A stretch of DNA of 64,000 nucleotides from contig NZ_CP109811.1 in the NCBI RefSeq assembly GCF_014856545.2, forward strand, positions 3,032,001 to 3,096,000, written 5' to 3'. Positions 37,928-46,052 of the stretch are shown in pieces. How positions within the stretch are numbered: position 1 is the first letter of the stretch; each line of letters begins with the position of its first letter. The notes below the pieces were generated by a model that worked only from the letters and a program-made list of their open reading frames with translations, did not search any database and was not told the DNA's origin. This DNA comes from Mesobacillus jeotgali. Lineage in GTDB: Bacteria; Bacillota; Bacilli; Bacillales; Cytobacillaceae. Position numbers and translations under genes: made by a program.

Positions 37928-39436
37928 CTAGACCAGCTGGTATACTTTATTGTATTTTTCGTATAAATAATCTACTAAGTACTGAGCATTGAGTCCCTCT
38001 CCAGTTACATCAGTCAATATTTCAAGAGGTTTTTTCATCTTTCCATGCTTATGGACTTTCTCAGTCATCCACTCTTTAATGTGCTGAAGGTTTCCTTGTT
38101 CGAGGAGTTCCTCATAGTCAGGCAAATCTTTGAGCATGGCATTCTTGAACTGCGCTGCATACATATAGCCTAAAGCATAGGATGGGAAGTAGCCAAAGCT
38201 GCCTCCTGCCCAGTGTACATCCTGGAGCACACCCTGTGCATCATTTTCCGGCCTGATGCCGAGATACTGTTCGTATTTATCATTCCAGATCTGCGGAAGG
38301 TCCTTTACTTCAATCTCATCATTGAACAAGCCTTTTTCAATTTCATATCGTACCATAACATGCAGTGGATATGTCAGCTCATCTGCCTCGATCCTGATTA
38401 AGCTTGGCTTTGACTCATTGACAGCACGATAGAAATCCTCAACGTCCACTCCGGAAAACTGGCCGTCTGAATATTCCTGCAGCAGGCTGTAGTTATGCTT
38501 CCAGAAGGAGTAGTTGCGCCCCACAAAGTTCTCATAGAAAAGCGACTGTGATTCATGAATGCCCATTGAAGTGCCAGAACTTAAAGGAGTTCCGATTAGC
38601 TCTTCAGAAATGTTTTGTTCATAAAGAGCGTGGCCTCCTTCATGAATGGTACCAAAAACAGCTGTCCTGAAATCTGCTTCATCATATTTCGTCGTAACCC
38701 TAACATCTCCAGGGTTCAATCCCATCGCAAATGGGTGAACCGTTTCATCTAGGCGGCCAGCATCAAAATCATATCCCATTTGCTTTAGGATCTCTAGGCT
38801 GAAAGCACGCTGCTTTTCTTTAGGAAAATGCTTAAAAAGGAACTCTGTTTCAGGTTTGGCAGTTGAACTGGAAATCTGCTGTACAAGCGGGACAATTTTT
38901 TCACGAAGGTCTCCAAACACCTGATCCAAAACCTCAACAGTTACTCCAGGTTCATACATATCGAGCAAGGTGTTGTATTTATTCCCTTCATATCCCCAGT
39001 AACCAATGAATCTCTTAGTGGTATCCACCAATTTTTCAAGATACGGTCTGAACATTTCAAAATCCGACTCTGCTTTTGCTTCTTCCCAAACAGTTTCGGC
39101 TTTTGATTGAAGAATCACATATTCACGATATTCTTCTGCAGGGATTTTTTTATTGCGATCATAATCCTTTCTGCACTCATCCAGCGTTTTACGGGTAATC
39201 TCAGATAAACTTGTTTCATTTGAAAGTCGTGCTATGTATGACGCCATTTCTTCTGATGTTGACATGTTAAACAGCTCGGAAGACAGTACCCCGATGACTT
39301 CAGAACGCTGGCCAGCTCCCTTTTTCGGGGCTCCAGTCCGTAAATCCCAATAAATCAAAGAAAGCGCCTCTCCATAGGCAGCCATTTTTTTGACATAGTC
39401 CAAAAATCTCTTTTCTGTTTGCATAACTTCACTCAT
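37928..39436 (-). CDS. ypwA: M32 family metallocarboxypeptidase
   Basis: 502 aa cytosolic zinc carboxypeptidase (thermostable carboxypeptidase 1 family). The zinc motif is TIHEGGHALYEQ (HExxH), with the downstream Glu in GIHESQSLFYENFVGRN and further M32 motifs 'RIEADELTYPLHVMVRYEIE' and IRPENDAQGVLQDVHWAGGSFGYFPSYALG. Trims peptides from the C-terminus. Full length, single gene. Confidence 0.94.
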   Translation of the reverse strand: MSEVMQTEKRFLDYVKKMAAYGEALSLIYWDLRTGAPKKGAGQRSEVIGVLSSELFNMSTSEEMASYIARLSNETSLSEITRKTLDECRKDYDRNKKIPAEEYREYVILQSKAETVWEEAKAESDFEMFRPYLEKLVDTTKRFIGYWGYEGNKYNTLLDMYEPGVTVEVLDQVFGDLREKIVPLVQQISSSTAKPETEFLFKHFPKEKQRAFSLEILKQMGYDFDAGRLDETVHPFAMGLNPGDVRVTTKYDEADFRTAVFGTIHEGGHALYEQNISEELIGTPLSSGTSMGIHESQSLFYENFVGRNYSFWKHNYSLLQEYSDGQFSGVDVEDFYRAVNESKPSLIRIEADELTYPLHVMVRYEIEKGLFNDEIEVKDLPQIWNDKYEQYLGIRPENDAQGVLQDVHWAGGSFGYFPSYALGYMYAAQFKNAMLKDLPDYEELLEQGNLQHIKEWMTEKVHKHGKMKKPLEILTDVTGEGLNAQYLVDYLYEKYNKVYQLV

Positions 39437-39580
39437 TCATTTCACCCCATTTATCTCTTTCCAGTCTATCTTATCATACTTTTCTGAAATTTACGTTCAG
39501 GAAAATCAAAAAGCCCGCGCTAAAAATAGCTGAACGGTGAAGCTAAGTTCTTTATGAACTTAAAGGATTCCGAACAAAAT

Positions 39581-39607
39581 AAAAACAACAGGCGAACCTG
39601 TTGTTTA
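39581..39607 (-). terminator. Terminator of the DUF2249 gene at 39.6 kb
   Basis: AACAACAGG/CCTGTTGTT stem with T-rich minus-strand tail. Confidence 0.8.
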
Positions 39608-39635
39608 ATAGATTACTAGAATGTTTTCTGGATTA

Positions 39636-39869
39636 TTATTTCGTTTTGCCGATCGCCACACGCCATGTTTCTGGGCCTTCTTCAAGATACTCCCATGAAA
39701 ATGACTCCGCGCGCTCCATCATGAATTGGTATTGCAGCGGTCTAGGGTCGTGGTCATTGACAATTTGCATGAATTCTCCCTTTTTCAGAGAATCAAAATG
39801 ATTGAATATCGTAGGGTGTTTATCCCGTGGTGCATAATCAGGTACATTGATAATAACGTTGAAAGTCAT
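39636..39869 (-). CDS. DUF2249 domain protein
   Basis: 77 aa single DUF2249 domain: DYAPRDKHPTIFNHFDSLKKGEFMQIVNDHDPRPLQYQF, with the family's NDHDPRPL motif. The domain is common beside NO reductase and Fe-S repair genes; its chemistry is unresolved (a TusA/SirA-like fold has been proposed, from memory). ATG behind AAAGGAGAG, monocistronic, with a Crp/Fnr-type promoter having a perfect TATAAT. Confidence 0.85.
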   Translation of the reverse strand: MTFNVIINVPDYAPRDKHPTIFNHFDSLKKGEFMQIVNDHDPRPLQYQFMMERAESFSWEYLEEGPETWRVAIGKTK

Positions 39870-39908
39870 TTCACTCTCTCCTTTAAGTCTGATTTTCTTT
39901 ACATTTTT

Positions 39909-39951
39909 ATTATAAATCCCATCTAATCACCTCGTAGTGAGCGCGGTCACA
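39909..39951 (-). promoter_or_regulatory. Crp/Fnr-type box and -10 of the DUF2249 gene
   Basis: On the minus strand TGTGACCGCGCTCACT (39936-39951), 21 nt, then TATAAT (39909-39914). The box centre is about 74 nt from the start codon. Confidence 0.78.
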
Positions 39952-40065
39952 GTTTGACTATGACTTCTTTCATTCAAGAAGATTAGTAATTATTGATAGT
40001 CCCTGTGAAAAAATAAAGGAACTTTTTTTATAAGAGCGAAACTTAAAGTTAAGGAGGCGATTTTT

Positions 40066-40200
40066 TTGAAAGAGTTAGTTGGCAGCTGCGATCGTTGCAG
40101 AAAAGAGATTTTTTGCCTGGATGGATTTTTGAATGGTGTACATAAAGATGGGAAAGTACTTTGTTTTGAATGCGAAAAAGAAGAAGAACTAAAATCATAA
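40066..40200 (+). CDS. 44-residue four-cysteine mini-protein
   Basis: Begins MKELVGSCDRCRKEIFCLDG and ends VLCFECEKEEELKS. The Cys pattern CDRC...C...CFEC suggests a zinc ribbon. TTG at 40066 has a perfect AAGGAGGCGAT; the stop is at 40198-40200. It is divergent from the DUF2249 gene and convergent with norZ, sharing its terminator. Function unknown. Confidence 0.75.
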   Translation: MKELVGSCDRCRKEIFCLDGFLNGVHKDGKVLCFECEKEEELKS

Positions 40201-40201
40201 T

Positions 40202-40235
40202 AAAAACCGCAAAGCGATGAAGCTTTGCGGTTTTC
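40202..40235. terminator. Bidirectional terminator between the Cys-rich gene and norZ
   Basis: AAAACCGCAAAGC/GCTTTGCGGTTTT stem, T/A runs both sides. Confidence 0.9.
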
Positions 40236-40239
40236 CTAT

Positions 40240-42603
40240 TTAGTCTTCATCAACAGCCAAATCTTTTACTGGCAGCTGTTCTCCCTCTTTATGTGTCACT
40301 TTACGGAGATTGAAGAGTGCTTTTACGCTGAATATTGCCAGCGCAGCAACACCAATCAAGAAGATTGTATCAGGGATTGATCTCAAGGTCAGCAGCATTT
40401 CAACCGTTTCTCCCTGCAAGAACTGGGATGAACGTGAAGCTGCATAGCCATTGAAGTACGCTTCTTTTAACTGTAGATACCCGACTGGCAGCAATGACAG
40501 GAATACCATTCCGGCCAAGCCTACATTCAGCATGATGACAATGAATTTAACCCACCTGTCGCTCCATTTTTCAGGGTTAACAATATTGCGCAATGAATAG
40601 ATCAATACTGCCCCTGCGAACATTCCATACACACCCATCATCGCCGCGTGGCCGTGTGCTGGTGTCAGGAACTGACCGTGTTCAAGGAAGCTTACTGCAG
40701 GCAGGTTGATCAGGAATCCGAGTACCCCTGCACCAACCAGGTTCCAGATCGCTACTGAAATCAAGAACCAGAATGTACCTTTGTAAGGGAAATCGACTCC
40801 CCCATCCCTCATCATTTTGTACTGCTCATATGCTTCCAGGATGAGCAAGGTTAATGGGATGACTTCAAGTGCAGAAAATACAGAGCCCAGTGCGATCCAA
40901 ACCTCTGAAGAACCATTGTAATAATAATGGTGGCCGATGCCGATGACACCTGCTCCCATCAGCAGGATTAATTGGAAGTATAATGCTTTTATTGTTGATT
41001 TTTTCGTGACAAGCTTCATTTGGACCATTAAGAAACCAATGACAACGACTGCGAAAACTTCGAATATCCCTTCAACCCATAGATGGATGATCCACCAGCG
41101 CCAGTAGTCAGCAAAGGTATAGTGTGTGCCTGGATTGATCATGAAGGCAAAGAAGTAAAATGCCGGTACGGCGATAGCTGAGTAGAACAATAGGTGAATC
41201 AGCCCGCCTTTATCTGATTCCCTTTTCAAACCACTCTTGATTCCGCGGAATACGATGAACAGCCAGATCAGCATTCCGGTCGCAAGTATGAACTGCCATA
41301 AACGTCCCAGCTCTAGATATTCCCAGCCCTGGTGGCCTAATAAGAACCAATTGTTACCCAGGTAGCCGTTTGCACCAAGCCATTGGCCAATCATGCTGCC
41401 GGCTACAAGCACTACTAATGCCCAGAAAAGAATGTCGACTAGTAATCCCTGGCGTTTTGGTTCATGTCCGCCTACAAGCGGAGCAATGAAGATTCCCATT
41501 CCAAGCCACGCTGTTGCAATCCAGAAAATCGCGAGCTGCAAGTGGAAACCTTTTGTAATGTTGAAAGGCAGGATATCATGGACCCATTTCATTCCAAAGA
41601 AACTATCAGGCTCAATATAATAGTGTGCCAGCAGCGCTCCGAACATTGCCTGAACAAAGAACAGCACGGATACAACTGCAAAATATTTACCCGTTTTCAA
41701 TTGTGAAGATGTAAGCGGAAGCTTCCTCAAATCGATTTTAGGGAAGTTACCCGCTGTATAAGCCTCTTGCATTCCCAAATGATAGCGATAGAAGACAAAC
41801 AGGATCAAGCCTACGAACAGGATCAGAATGGTTACACTCGCCCCGCTCCACCAGATCGCCGAGAATGACATGGTGTTACCTGCGTCCTCATAATATGGCC
41901 AGTTATTTGTATAAGTTATATCATCGTCAGGTCTTTCTGTACTTGATAGCCAAGCTGTCCAGAAAAAGAAATCAGCGATTTGTTCAATCTGATCACCCTT
42001 TGAGACCCAGGCGCGCTCCCCGTCCGGCATATGCCTTTCCTGGATTAGCCCTGGTTTTAGACCCCACTGGTCACCTTCAGTAAAAATAGTATGATAAAAT
42101 TCCCTTACCTTTTCGTGCCCATATATTTGTGCGTCTGTCAGCACCAGCTTATCTGTATCAGGTACATAACGATTTTCACGCATTTCCTTCATGACAGTGT
42201 CTCGGATGATTGTTTGTTCATCCTCTGCCAAGCCTTCGAAATCTTTACCGTATTTCTCCTTTGCCCTGAAGTCTTGCATCCCATCAGAATAAATCTTCAA
42301 AGCTTCTGCAGTATAATCAGGTCCCATATAGGATCCATGCCCTAATACAGTTCCATAATCCATCAGACCATACTTTTGGAAGACAGCCTGCCCTCCCATG
42401 ATGCTTTCTTTTGTTAAGATGACTTCTCCCTTTGCGCTTGTGGCTTCAAGCGGCCTTGGAGCCATATCTTTAAAGATCCAGTAACCTCCTGTCAGGAGTA
42501 CTGTAAAGCTTAGTAATAATGTAATGATGAGTACGGATTTCAACAGTGAGTTTCTATTTTTCTTGACCACTGCCTTCGTGGATGTTCCATGCTGGAGTTC
42601 CAT
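40240..42603 (-). CDS. norZ: Quinol-dependent nitric oxide reductase (qNor)
   Basis: 787 aa single-subunit NO reductase, 2NO to N2O. The N-terminal extension (about 60-240) is the quinol-oxidising, cytochrome-c-like extracytoplasmic region without haem-binding CxxCH, as in qNor. About 14 helices; catalytic region motifs include WWIIHLWVEGIFEVFAVVV (conserved Glu and His), GIGHHYYYNG and LTPAHGHAAMMGVYGMF (haem ligands). Divergently transcribed from the crp gene at 42.8 kb, across an intergenic space with three Crp/Fnr-like boxes and a Fur-like box. Confidence 0.95.
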   Translation of the reverse strand: MELQHGTSTKAVVKKNRNSLLKSVLIITLLLSFTVLLTGGYWIFKDMAPRPLEATSAKGEVILTKESIMGGQAVFQKYGLMDYGTVLGHGSYMGPDYTAEALKIYSDGMQDFRAKEKYGKDFEGLAEDEQTIIRDTVMKEMRENRYVPDTDKLVLTDAQIYGHEKVREFYHTIFTEGDQWGLKPGLIQERHMPDGERAWVSKGDQIEQIADFFFWTAWLSSTERPDDDITYTNNWPYYEDAGNTMSFSAIWWSGASVTILILFVGLILFVFYRYHLGMQEAYTAGNFPKIDLRKLPLTSSQLKTGKYFAVVSVLFFVQAMFGALLAHYYIEPDSFFGMKWVHDILPFNITKGFHLQLAIFWIATAWLGMGIFIAPLVGGHEPKRQGLLVDILFWALVVLVAGSMIGQWLGANGYLGNNWFLLGHQGWEYLELGRLWQFILATGMLIWLFIVFRGIKSGLKRESDKGGLIHLLFYSAIAVPAFYFFAFMINPGTHYTFADYWRWWIIHLWVEGIFEVFAVVVIGFLMVQMKLVTKKSTIKALYFQLILLMGAGVIGIGHHYYYNGSSEVWIALGSVFSALEVIPLTLLILEAYEQYKMMRDGGVDFPYKGTFWFLISVAIWNLVGAGVLGFLINLPAVSFLEHGQFLTPAHGHAAMMGVYGMFAGAVLIYSLRNIVNPEKWSDRWVKFIVIMLNVGLAGMVFLSLLPVGYLQLKEAYFNGYAASRSSQFLQGETVEMLLTLRSIPDTIFLIGVAALAIFSVKALFNLRKVTHKEGEQLPVKDLAVDED

Positions 42604-42641
42604 CTACCATACATCCCCTTCCCTGTTATATTTACACCCTA

Positions 42642-42685
42642 AGCATAAAGGGAAAAGCGATGTTGAGTTTGTGAAGTTCCTCATT
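42642..42685 (-). promoter_or_regulatory. Crp/Fnr-type box and -10 of norZ
   Basis: TGTGAAGTTCCTCATT at 42670-42685 and, 22 nt further on the minus strand, TATGCT (42642-42647). The box centre is about 74 nt from the norZ start. Confidence 0.65.
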
Positions 42686-42692
42686 TGTTGGG

Positions 42693-42708
42693 TGTGATAT
42701 TTCCCACA
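42693..42708. promoter_or_regulatory. Second Crp/Fnr-like box in the norZ-crp intergenic region
   Basis: TGTGATATTTCCCACA, one mismatch from TGTGA-N6-TCACA. No -10 at the standard distance on the minus strand. Confidence 0.5.
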
Positions 42709-42712
42709 GCAA

Positions 42713-42727
42713 TGATAATTATTTTCA
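42713..42727. promoter_or_regulatory. Fur-like box in the norZ-crp intergenic region
   Basis: TGATAATTATTTTCA, one mismatch from the 7-1-7 Fur consensus TGATAATNATTATCA. Confidence 0.5.
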
Positions 42728-42741
42728 TAAAAACGTCAAAA

Positions 42742-42784
42742 TATGATTCAAGTCACTTAGCCCTCCTCTTTCCCTTGATAAAAT
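42742..42784 (+). promoter_or_regulatory. Crp/Fnr-type box and -10 of the first crp gene
   Basis: TATGATTCAAGTCACT (42742-42757), 21 nt, then TAAAAT (42779-42784). The centre is about 78 nt from the start codon, so the regulator may act on its own gene. Confidence 0.68.
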
Positions 42785-42827
42785 TTAAAGCAGATACTTA
42801 ATCAAAATCATAGAGGAGCAGATTGAT

Positions 42828-43517
42828 ATGCATATATCTCAAATCAGACAGCAATTAAAAGAAGTTCCTATATTCAAAGAATTGTCACCAGAAGAGCTGG
42901 ACCCTATTGTTGAAATTGCCCAGCCAAGATTCTTTAAGAATAAAATGTATGCTTTCATGCAGGGAGATCCGCTTGACCGGGTTTTCTTCATCTATTCAGG
43001 TAAAGTAAAGATTTATAAAACAGACTCGTCTGGCAGGGAACAAATCGTATCAGTCCTTGAATCCGGTGAAATGTTCCCTCACGCCGGATTCTTCAGGAAA
43101 GGTCAATATCCAGCTCACGCGGAAGTAATGGAGGACACACAGATGATCATCGTACCAATCTCCAAATTTGAAGAGATCCTGGTTGCCTATCCTGAACTTT
43201 CTATTAAGTTATTCCGTGTCCTTGGCGAGAAAATCATCGATTTGCAGGCCAGGCTCGAGGAACAGATTCTTCACAATACTTACGAACAGATCATTATGCT
43301 GTTACTCCGTCTATGCAAGACAAATGGAGAAAAGAAGGAACATGGATTTAAATTGACCACCCATTTTACCAATAAGGAATTTGCCAATATGATCGGTACT
43401 TCCAGGGAAACGGTCAGCAGAACCATCAACCATTTAAAGAAGAAAGATTACTTAAGTCTGGATCCTGACGGCTACTATCTGATTGACCATGAAAAATTGC
43501 ATCAAGAATTGTTTTAA
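42828..43517 (+). CDS. Crp/Fnr family transcriptional regulator
   Basis: 229 aa. cNMP-binding-like N-terminal domain (about 15-125), dimerisation helix LGEKIIDLQARLEEQIL and a C-terminal winged helix with recognition helix TSRETVSRTINHL. Cys is present only once (Cys163), so the [4Fe-4S] cluster of Fnr cannot form; His85 in GEMFPHAGFFRKGQYP is shared with its paralog at 53.4 kb. Arg193, Glu194 and Arg198 match the CRP residues that read GTGA half-sites. ATG with GAGGAGC. Likely NO- or redox-linked, by context. Confidence 0.88.
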   Translation: MHISQIRQQLKEVPIFKELSPEELDPIVEIAQPRFFKNKMYAFMQGDPLDRVFFIYSGKVKIYKTDSSGREQIVSVLESGEMFPHAGFFRKGQYPAHAEVMEDTQMIIVPISKFEEILVAYPELSIKLFRVLGEKIIDLQARLEEQILHNTYEQIIMLLLRLCKTNGEKKEHGFKLTTHFTNKEFANMIGTSRETVSRTINHLKKKDYLSLDPDGYYLIDHEKLHQELF

Positions 43518-43543
43518 CAGGAAGAACAAAATTTCTGAGGTTA

Positions 43544-43586
43544 AGTGATGAGCATCACGGCAGAAAATAGTGAAAATGATTATCAT
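43544..43586 (+). promoter_or_regulatory. Crp/Fnr-type box, Fur-like box and -10 of the DUF2249 operon
   Basis: AGTGATGAGCATCACG (43544-43559), 21 nt, then TATCAT (43581-43586). A Fur-like TGAAAATGATTATCA (43571-43585) covers the -10, one mismatch from consensus. The Crp box centre is 73 nt from the start codon. Confidence 0.7.
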
Positions 43587-43624
43587 TTAATCATACCAAC
43601 TACAGTATTAAGGAGCTGAACGAT

Positions 43625-43864
43625 ATGGAACATAGAACAATTGAACTGGACGTGCGGGAGGATATCAATAACAAGCTGGAGCCATTTCAAAAAATCATGG
43701 AAGCTATTGGCGAGCTGCAAATGAATGACAGCCTGGTTCTCCATGCTCCCTTCAAGCCTGTCCCATTATATGGAGTATTAAAAGCAAAGGGCTTTGAGCA
43801 CGAAGTTGAAAAAATCGAAGCAAAACATTATAAAATCACTTTTACCAAAACAGGAGGGAAGTAA
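43625..43864 (+). CDS. DUF2249 domain protein (first of tandem pair)
   Basis: 79 aa: ELDVREDINNKLEPFQKIMEAI, then LVLHAPFKPVPLYGVLKAKGFEHEVEKIEAKHYKITF, where HAPFKPVPLY is the family core. First gene of a four-gene operon; ATG behind AAGGAGC. Function unresolved. Confidence 0.85.
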   Translation: MEHRTIELDVREDINNKLEPFQKIMEAIGELQMNDSLVLHAPFKPVPLYGVLKAKGFEHEVEKIEAKHYKITFTKTGGK

Positions 43865-43865
43865 G

Positions 43866-44081
43866 ATGATACTCGACAATAGGGGGCTTGAACCGCCACA
43901 GCCGATGATCAGGACGCTGGCTAAGCTTGAAGAGCTTGAACCAGGAGAGACGCTTATCATCATTAATGACCGCCGGCCGATGTTCCTGTTCGAGCAGCTG
44001 GATGAACTTGGTTTTTTATACTTGACTGAACAGCAAGAAGATGGCAGTTATCGAGTGACTATTTCCCGAAAAGCGGGGTGA
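43866..44081 (+). CDS. DUF2249 domain protein (second of tandem pair)
   Basis: 71 aa: MILDNRGLEPPQPMIRTL, then GETLIIINDRRPMFLFEQLDELGFLYL, with NDRRPMFL as the family core. Start is ATG 43866, 1 nt after the previous stop, behind AGGAGGGAAG. It overlaps the next gene by 4 nt (GTGA). Confidence 0.83.
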   Translation: MILDNRGLEPPQPMIRTLAKLEELEPGETLIIINDRRPMFLFEQLDELGFLYLTEQQEDGSYRVTISRKAG

Positions 44082-45331
44082 TTGAAGTGTTTCAGCAAAG
44101 CAGCGGTAACGAGACAAATATTAAACTTCCTTTTTCTTTCATCGGCTTCAGCATGCTGGCATTGATCCTTTCACAGCTGCTGATCCTGCTGAACGGTGAC
44201 CTGCTTGTTTCCGGTGTGTTCCGACTGCCGGCAATCTGGTCTGCTGCACATCTTTTCGTGCTAGGCTGGGCACTGATGGTCGCTATGGGTTCAATGTACC
44301 AGCTGGTCCCAGTCGCCTTCCTGACACCGATCTGGAATGAGAAATTCGGTTTCTGGCAGTTAGGGGTAACGACTGTAGGTATCATATCTTTTGCAGCTGC
44401 TCTGTACTTTCAGCCAGAGAATGCCCTAATTCCGGGACTCCTGACATTGCTCGGCATCCTGATGTTCATTTTCCAAATGTTCATGACGCTTAAAAGCCAG
44501 GCAAAGCCCAATATCCTAACTTTATTCGTAGGAACTGCACTATTTTCTCTGCTTGCTACCATTTCACTTGGTATTACACTGGTTCTGAGCATGAAGACAG
44601 GTTTTGCATCAGAGTATTATCAAGCTATTTTTAAAACGCATATCCTGCTAGGAACAGTAGGCTGGTTCTCATTATTGATCTTTGGTTTTTCTTATAAAAT
44701 GGTTCCTATGTTCTCACTTTCACATGGGTATTCCATGAAACCGGCACTACATGTCTTCGGTGTTTATGTTATTGGAATAATCCTTTTGATCTCTTCCTTC
44801 TTATCGGGCAGCCATCTGTTTGAAGTCCTGGGAACTCTCATGCTGTTTGCTGGGTTCATGGTTTTCACCTGGCATGTCAAAATGATCATTGAAAAGCGTG
44901 TGAAGAAGAAGCTTGACCGTCCCTTCATGTTCGCATTATTCGCGATTGGTTGCGGGGCTTTAGTCCACTTTGCTGCTTTTACTGGAAGCGCCGCAAATCT
45001 TCTTCCAAAAATGGCAGGTCCGATTATTTTACTATATTTAGTCGCATGGATTGCATTCAGTATCATTGGTTATCTATATAAGATCGTTCCATTCCTGTGG
45101 TGGACTCATAAATACAGCAAGGAAATCGGCAAAAAGAAGGTACCTGCGTTGAAGGACATGATGGACGAGAAACTGGCACTGCCGCTTTTCATCTTGTTCA
45201 CTGCCGGCACCATCCTTCTAATACTCTCATTCATCGTCAAGTTGATGCCGGTCTTTTACATTGGCCAGGGATTGATTGTTATCGGGTCTGTTCTATTCAG
45301 CTATATTATCGCCAAAGTAGTAACTATTTAA
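44078..45331 (+). CDS. Polytopic membrane protein, haem-copper-oxidase/NnrS-like, uncharacterised
   Basis: 417 aa with about 12 predicted helices. His58 (AAHLFVLGWALMVAMGSMYQLVPVA) and His188 (KTHILLGTVGWFSLLIFGFSYKMVPMF) sit in repeated helices, and a third Y-K-I-V-P occurs near 350, so Y-x2-V-P recurs three times. The layout recalls NnrS and subunit I-like proteins of NO metabolism, by resemblance only. GTG start overlapping the DUF2249 stop. A haem-binding or NO-linked membrane role is inferred from the histidines and context. Confidence 0.7.
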   Translation: MIEVFQQSSGNETNIKLPFSFIGFSMLALILSQLLILLNGDLLVSGVFRLPAIWSAAHLFVLGWALMVAMGSMYQLVPVAFLTPIWNEKFGFWQLGVTTVGIISFAAALYFQPENALIPGLLTLLGILMFIFQMFMTLKSQAKPNILTLFVGTALFSLLATISLGITLVLSMKTGFASEYYQAIFKTHILLGTVGWFSLLIFGFSYKMVPMFSLSHGYSMKPALHVFGVYVIGIILLISSFLSGSHLFEVLGTLMLFAGFMVFTWHVKMIIEKRVKKKLDRPFMFALFAIGCGALVHFAAFTGSAANLLPKMAGPIILLYLVAWIAFSIIGYLYKIVPFLWWTHKYSKEIGKKKVPALKDMMDEKLALPLFILFTAGTILLILSFIVKLMPVFYIGQGLIVIGSVLFSYIIAKVVTI

Positions 45332-45343
45332 GGAGGAGTTAGA

Positions 45344-45649
45344 ATGACTGAATTACTGGAAAAAATCAGGGAGAATTTAAAAACTGTAATCGACCCAGAA
45401 TTGAATATTAATGTAGTAGATTTAGGTTTGATCTATGAAATAGAAGTTCCAGAACCCCGCACTGCTAGAATCTTAATGACACTTACAACTCCAGGCTGTC
45501 CACTTCATGACAGCATCGCCAGCGGCATTAGATATTGCGTACAAGGCATGGAGGAAATTGACCATGCAGACGTCCAATTGACGTGGGAGCCAGCCTGGAC
45601 ACCTGACCGGATGACCGAGGATGGAAAAAGACTGCTTCAGGGGTTTTAA
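45344..45649 (+). CDS. MIP18/DUF59 family metal-sulfur cluster assembly factor
   Basis: 101 aa: VIDPELNINVVDLGLIYEIEV at about 16-36, LMTLTTPGCPLHDSI with the conserved Cys, and VQLTWEPAWTPDRMTEDGKRLLQGF, all MIP18/PaaD/SufT-type motifs. These proteins help load or repair Fe-S clusters. Last gene of the DUF2249 operon, behind AAGGAGGAG; repair of NO-damaged clusters would fit. Confidence 0.88.
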   Translation: MTELLEKIRENLKTVIDPELNINVVDLGLIYEIEVPEPRTARILMTLTTPGCPLHDSIASGIRYCVQGMEEIDHADVQLTWEPAWTPDRMTEDGKRLLQGF

Positions 45650-45688
45650 TCAGGGTATACATGAAAGTTTCATAACCAACCACAAAGT

Positions 45689-45718
45689 AAAACGCTTGGG
45701 CGCTCCAAGCGTTTCTTT
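45689..45718. terminator. Bidirectional terminator after the DUF59 gene
   Basis: AAACGCTTGG/CCAAGCGTTT stem followed by CTTT; convergent genes on both sides. Confidence 0.75.
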
Positions 45719-45726
45719 GCATTGGC

Positions 45727-45894
45727 TTATTTAGGATTTGAAAGGCCAAATGACAATGCCTGACGGAAATTATTTTCTGCTTCCTGCAATTCAGCCAGCT
45801 GGAGTTCATCAGCCTGGAATTCATTACGCAATGCCTCTGTACTAGTTGAAAGAGCTTTTGAGATCCGCTGGAAGTCGATAAAAGAATAATTCAT
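45727..45894 (-). CDS. Small uncharacterised helical protein
   Basis: 55 aa from ATG 45894 (MNYSFIDFQRISKALSTSTE onward), acidic and helical, ending NNFRQALSFGLSNPK. GGAGGG lies 6 nt upstream of this ATG, so the longer in-frame starts are not preferred. No family recognised. Confidence 0.6.
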   Translation of the reverse strand: MNYSFIDFQRISKALSTSTEALRNEFQADELQLAELQEAENNFRQALSFGLSNPK

Positions 45895-46018
45895 TGCCAT
45901 CCCTCCGTTCATACGAAATACAGATTTAAATGTATTTTATGCCGTTCTCACCTTATTTATTCCTACAGGTTAGCCTTAGTGCTTTTTTAAAGGCTGTTTC
46001 ATATTTCATTTTTTTAAA

Positions 46019-46047
46019 TAACAAAGCCTCCTGATATACAGGAGGCT
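46019..46047 (-). terminator. Terminator of ypsC
   Basis: AGCCTCCTG/CAGGAGGCT stem then TTGTTATTT on the minus strand. Confidence 0.75.
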
Positions 46048-46052
46048 GCGTC

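Noticed and set aside
42828..43517. Classical oxygen-sensing Fnr
   Set aside because: The cysteines needed for the [4Fe-4S] cluster are missing in this protein and in its paralog at 53366-54058.
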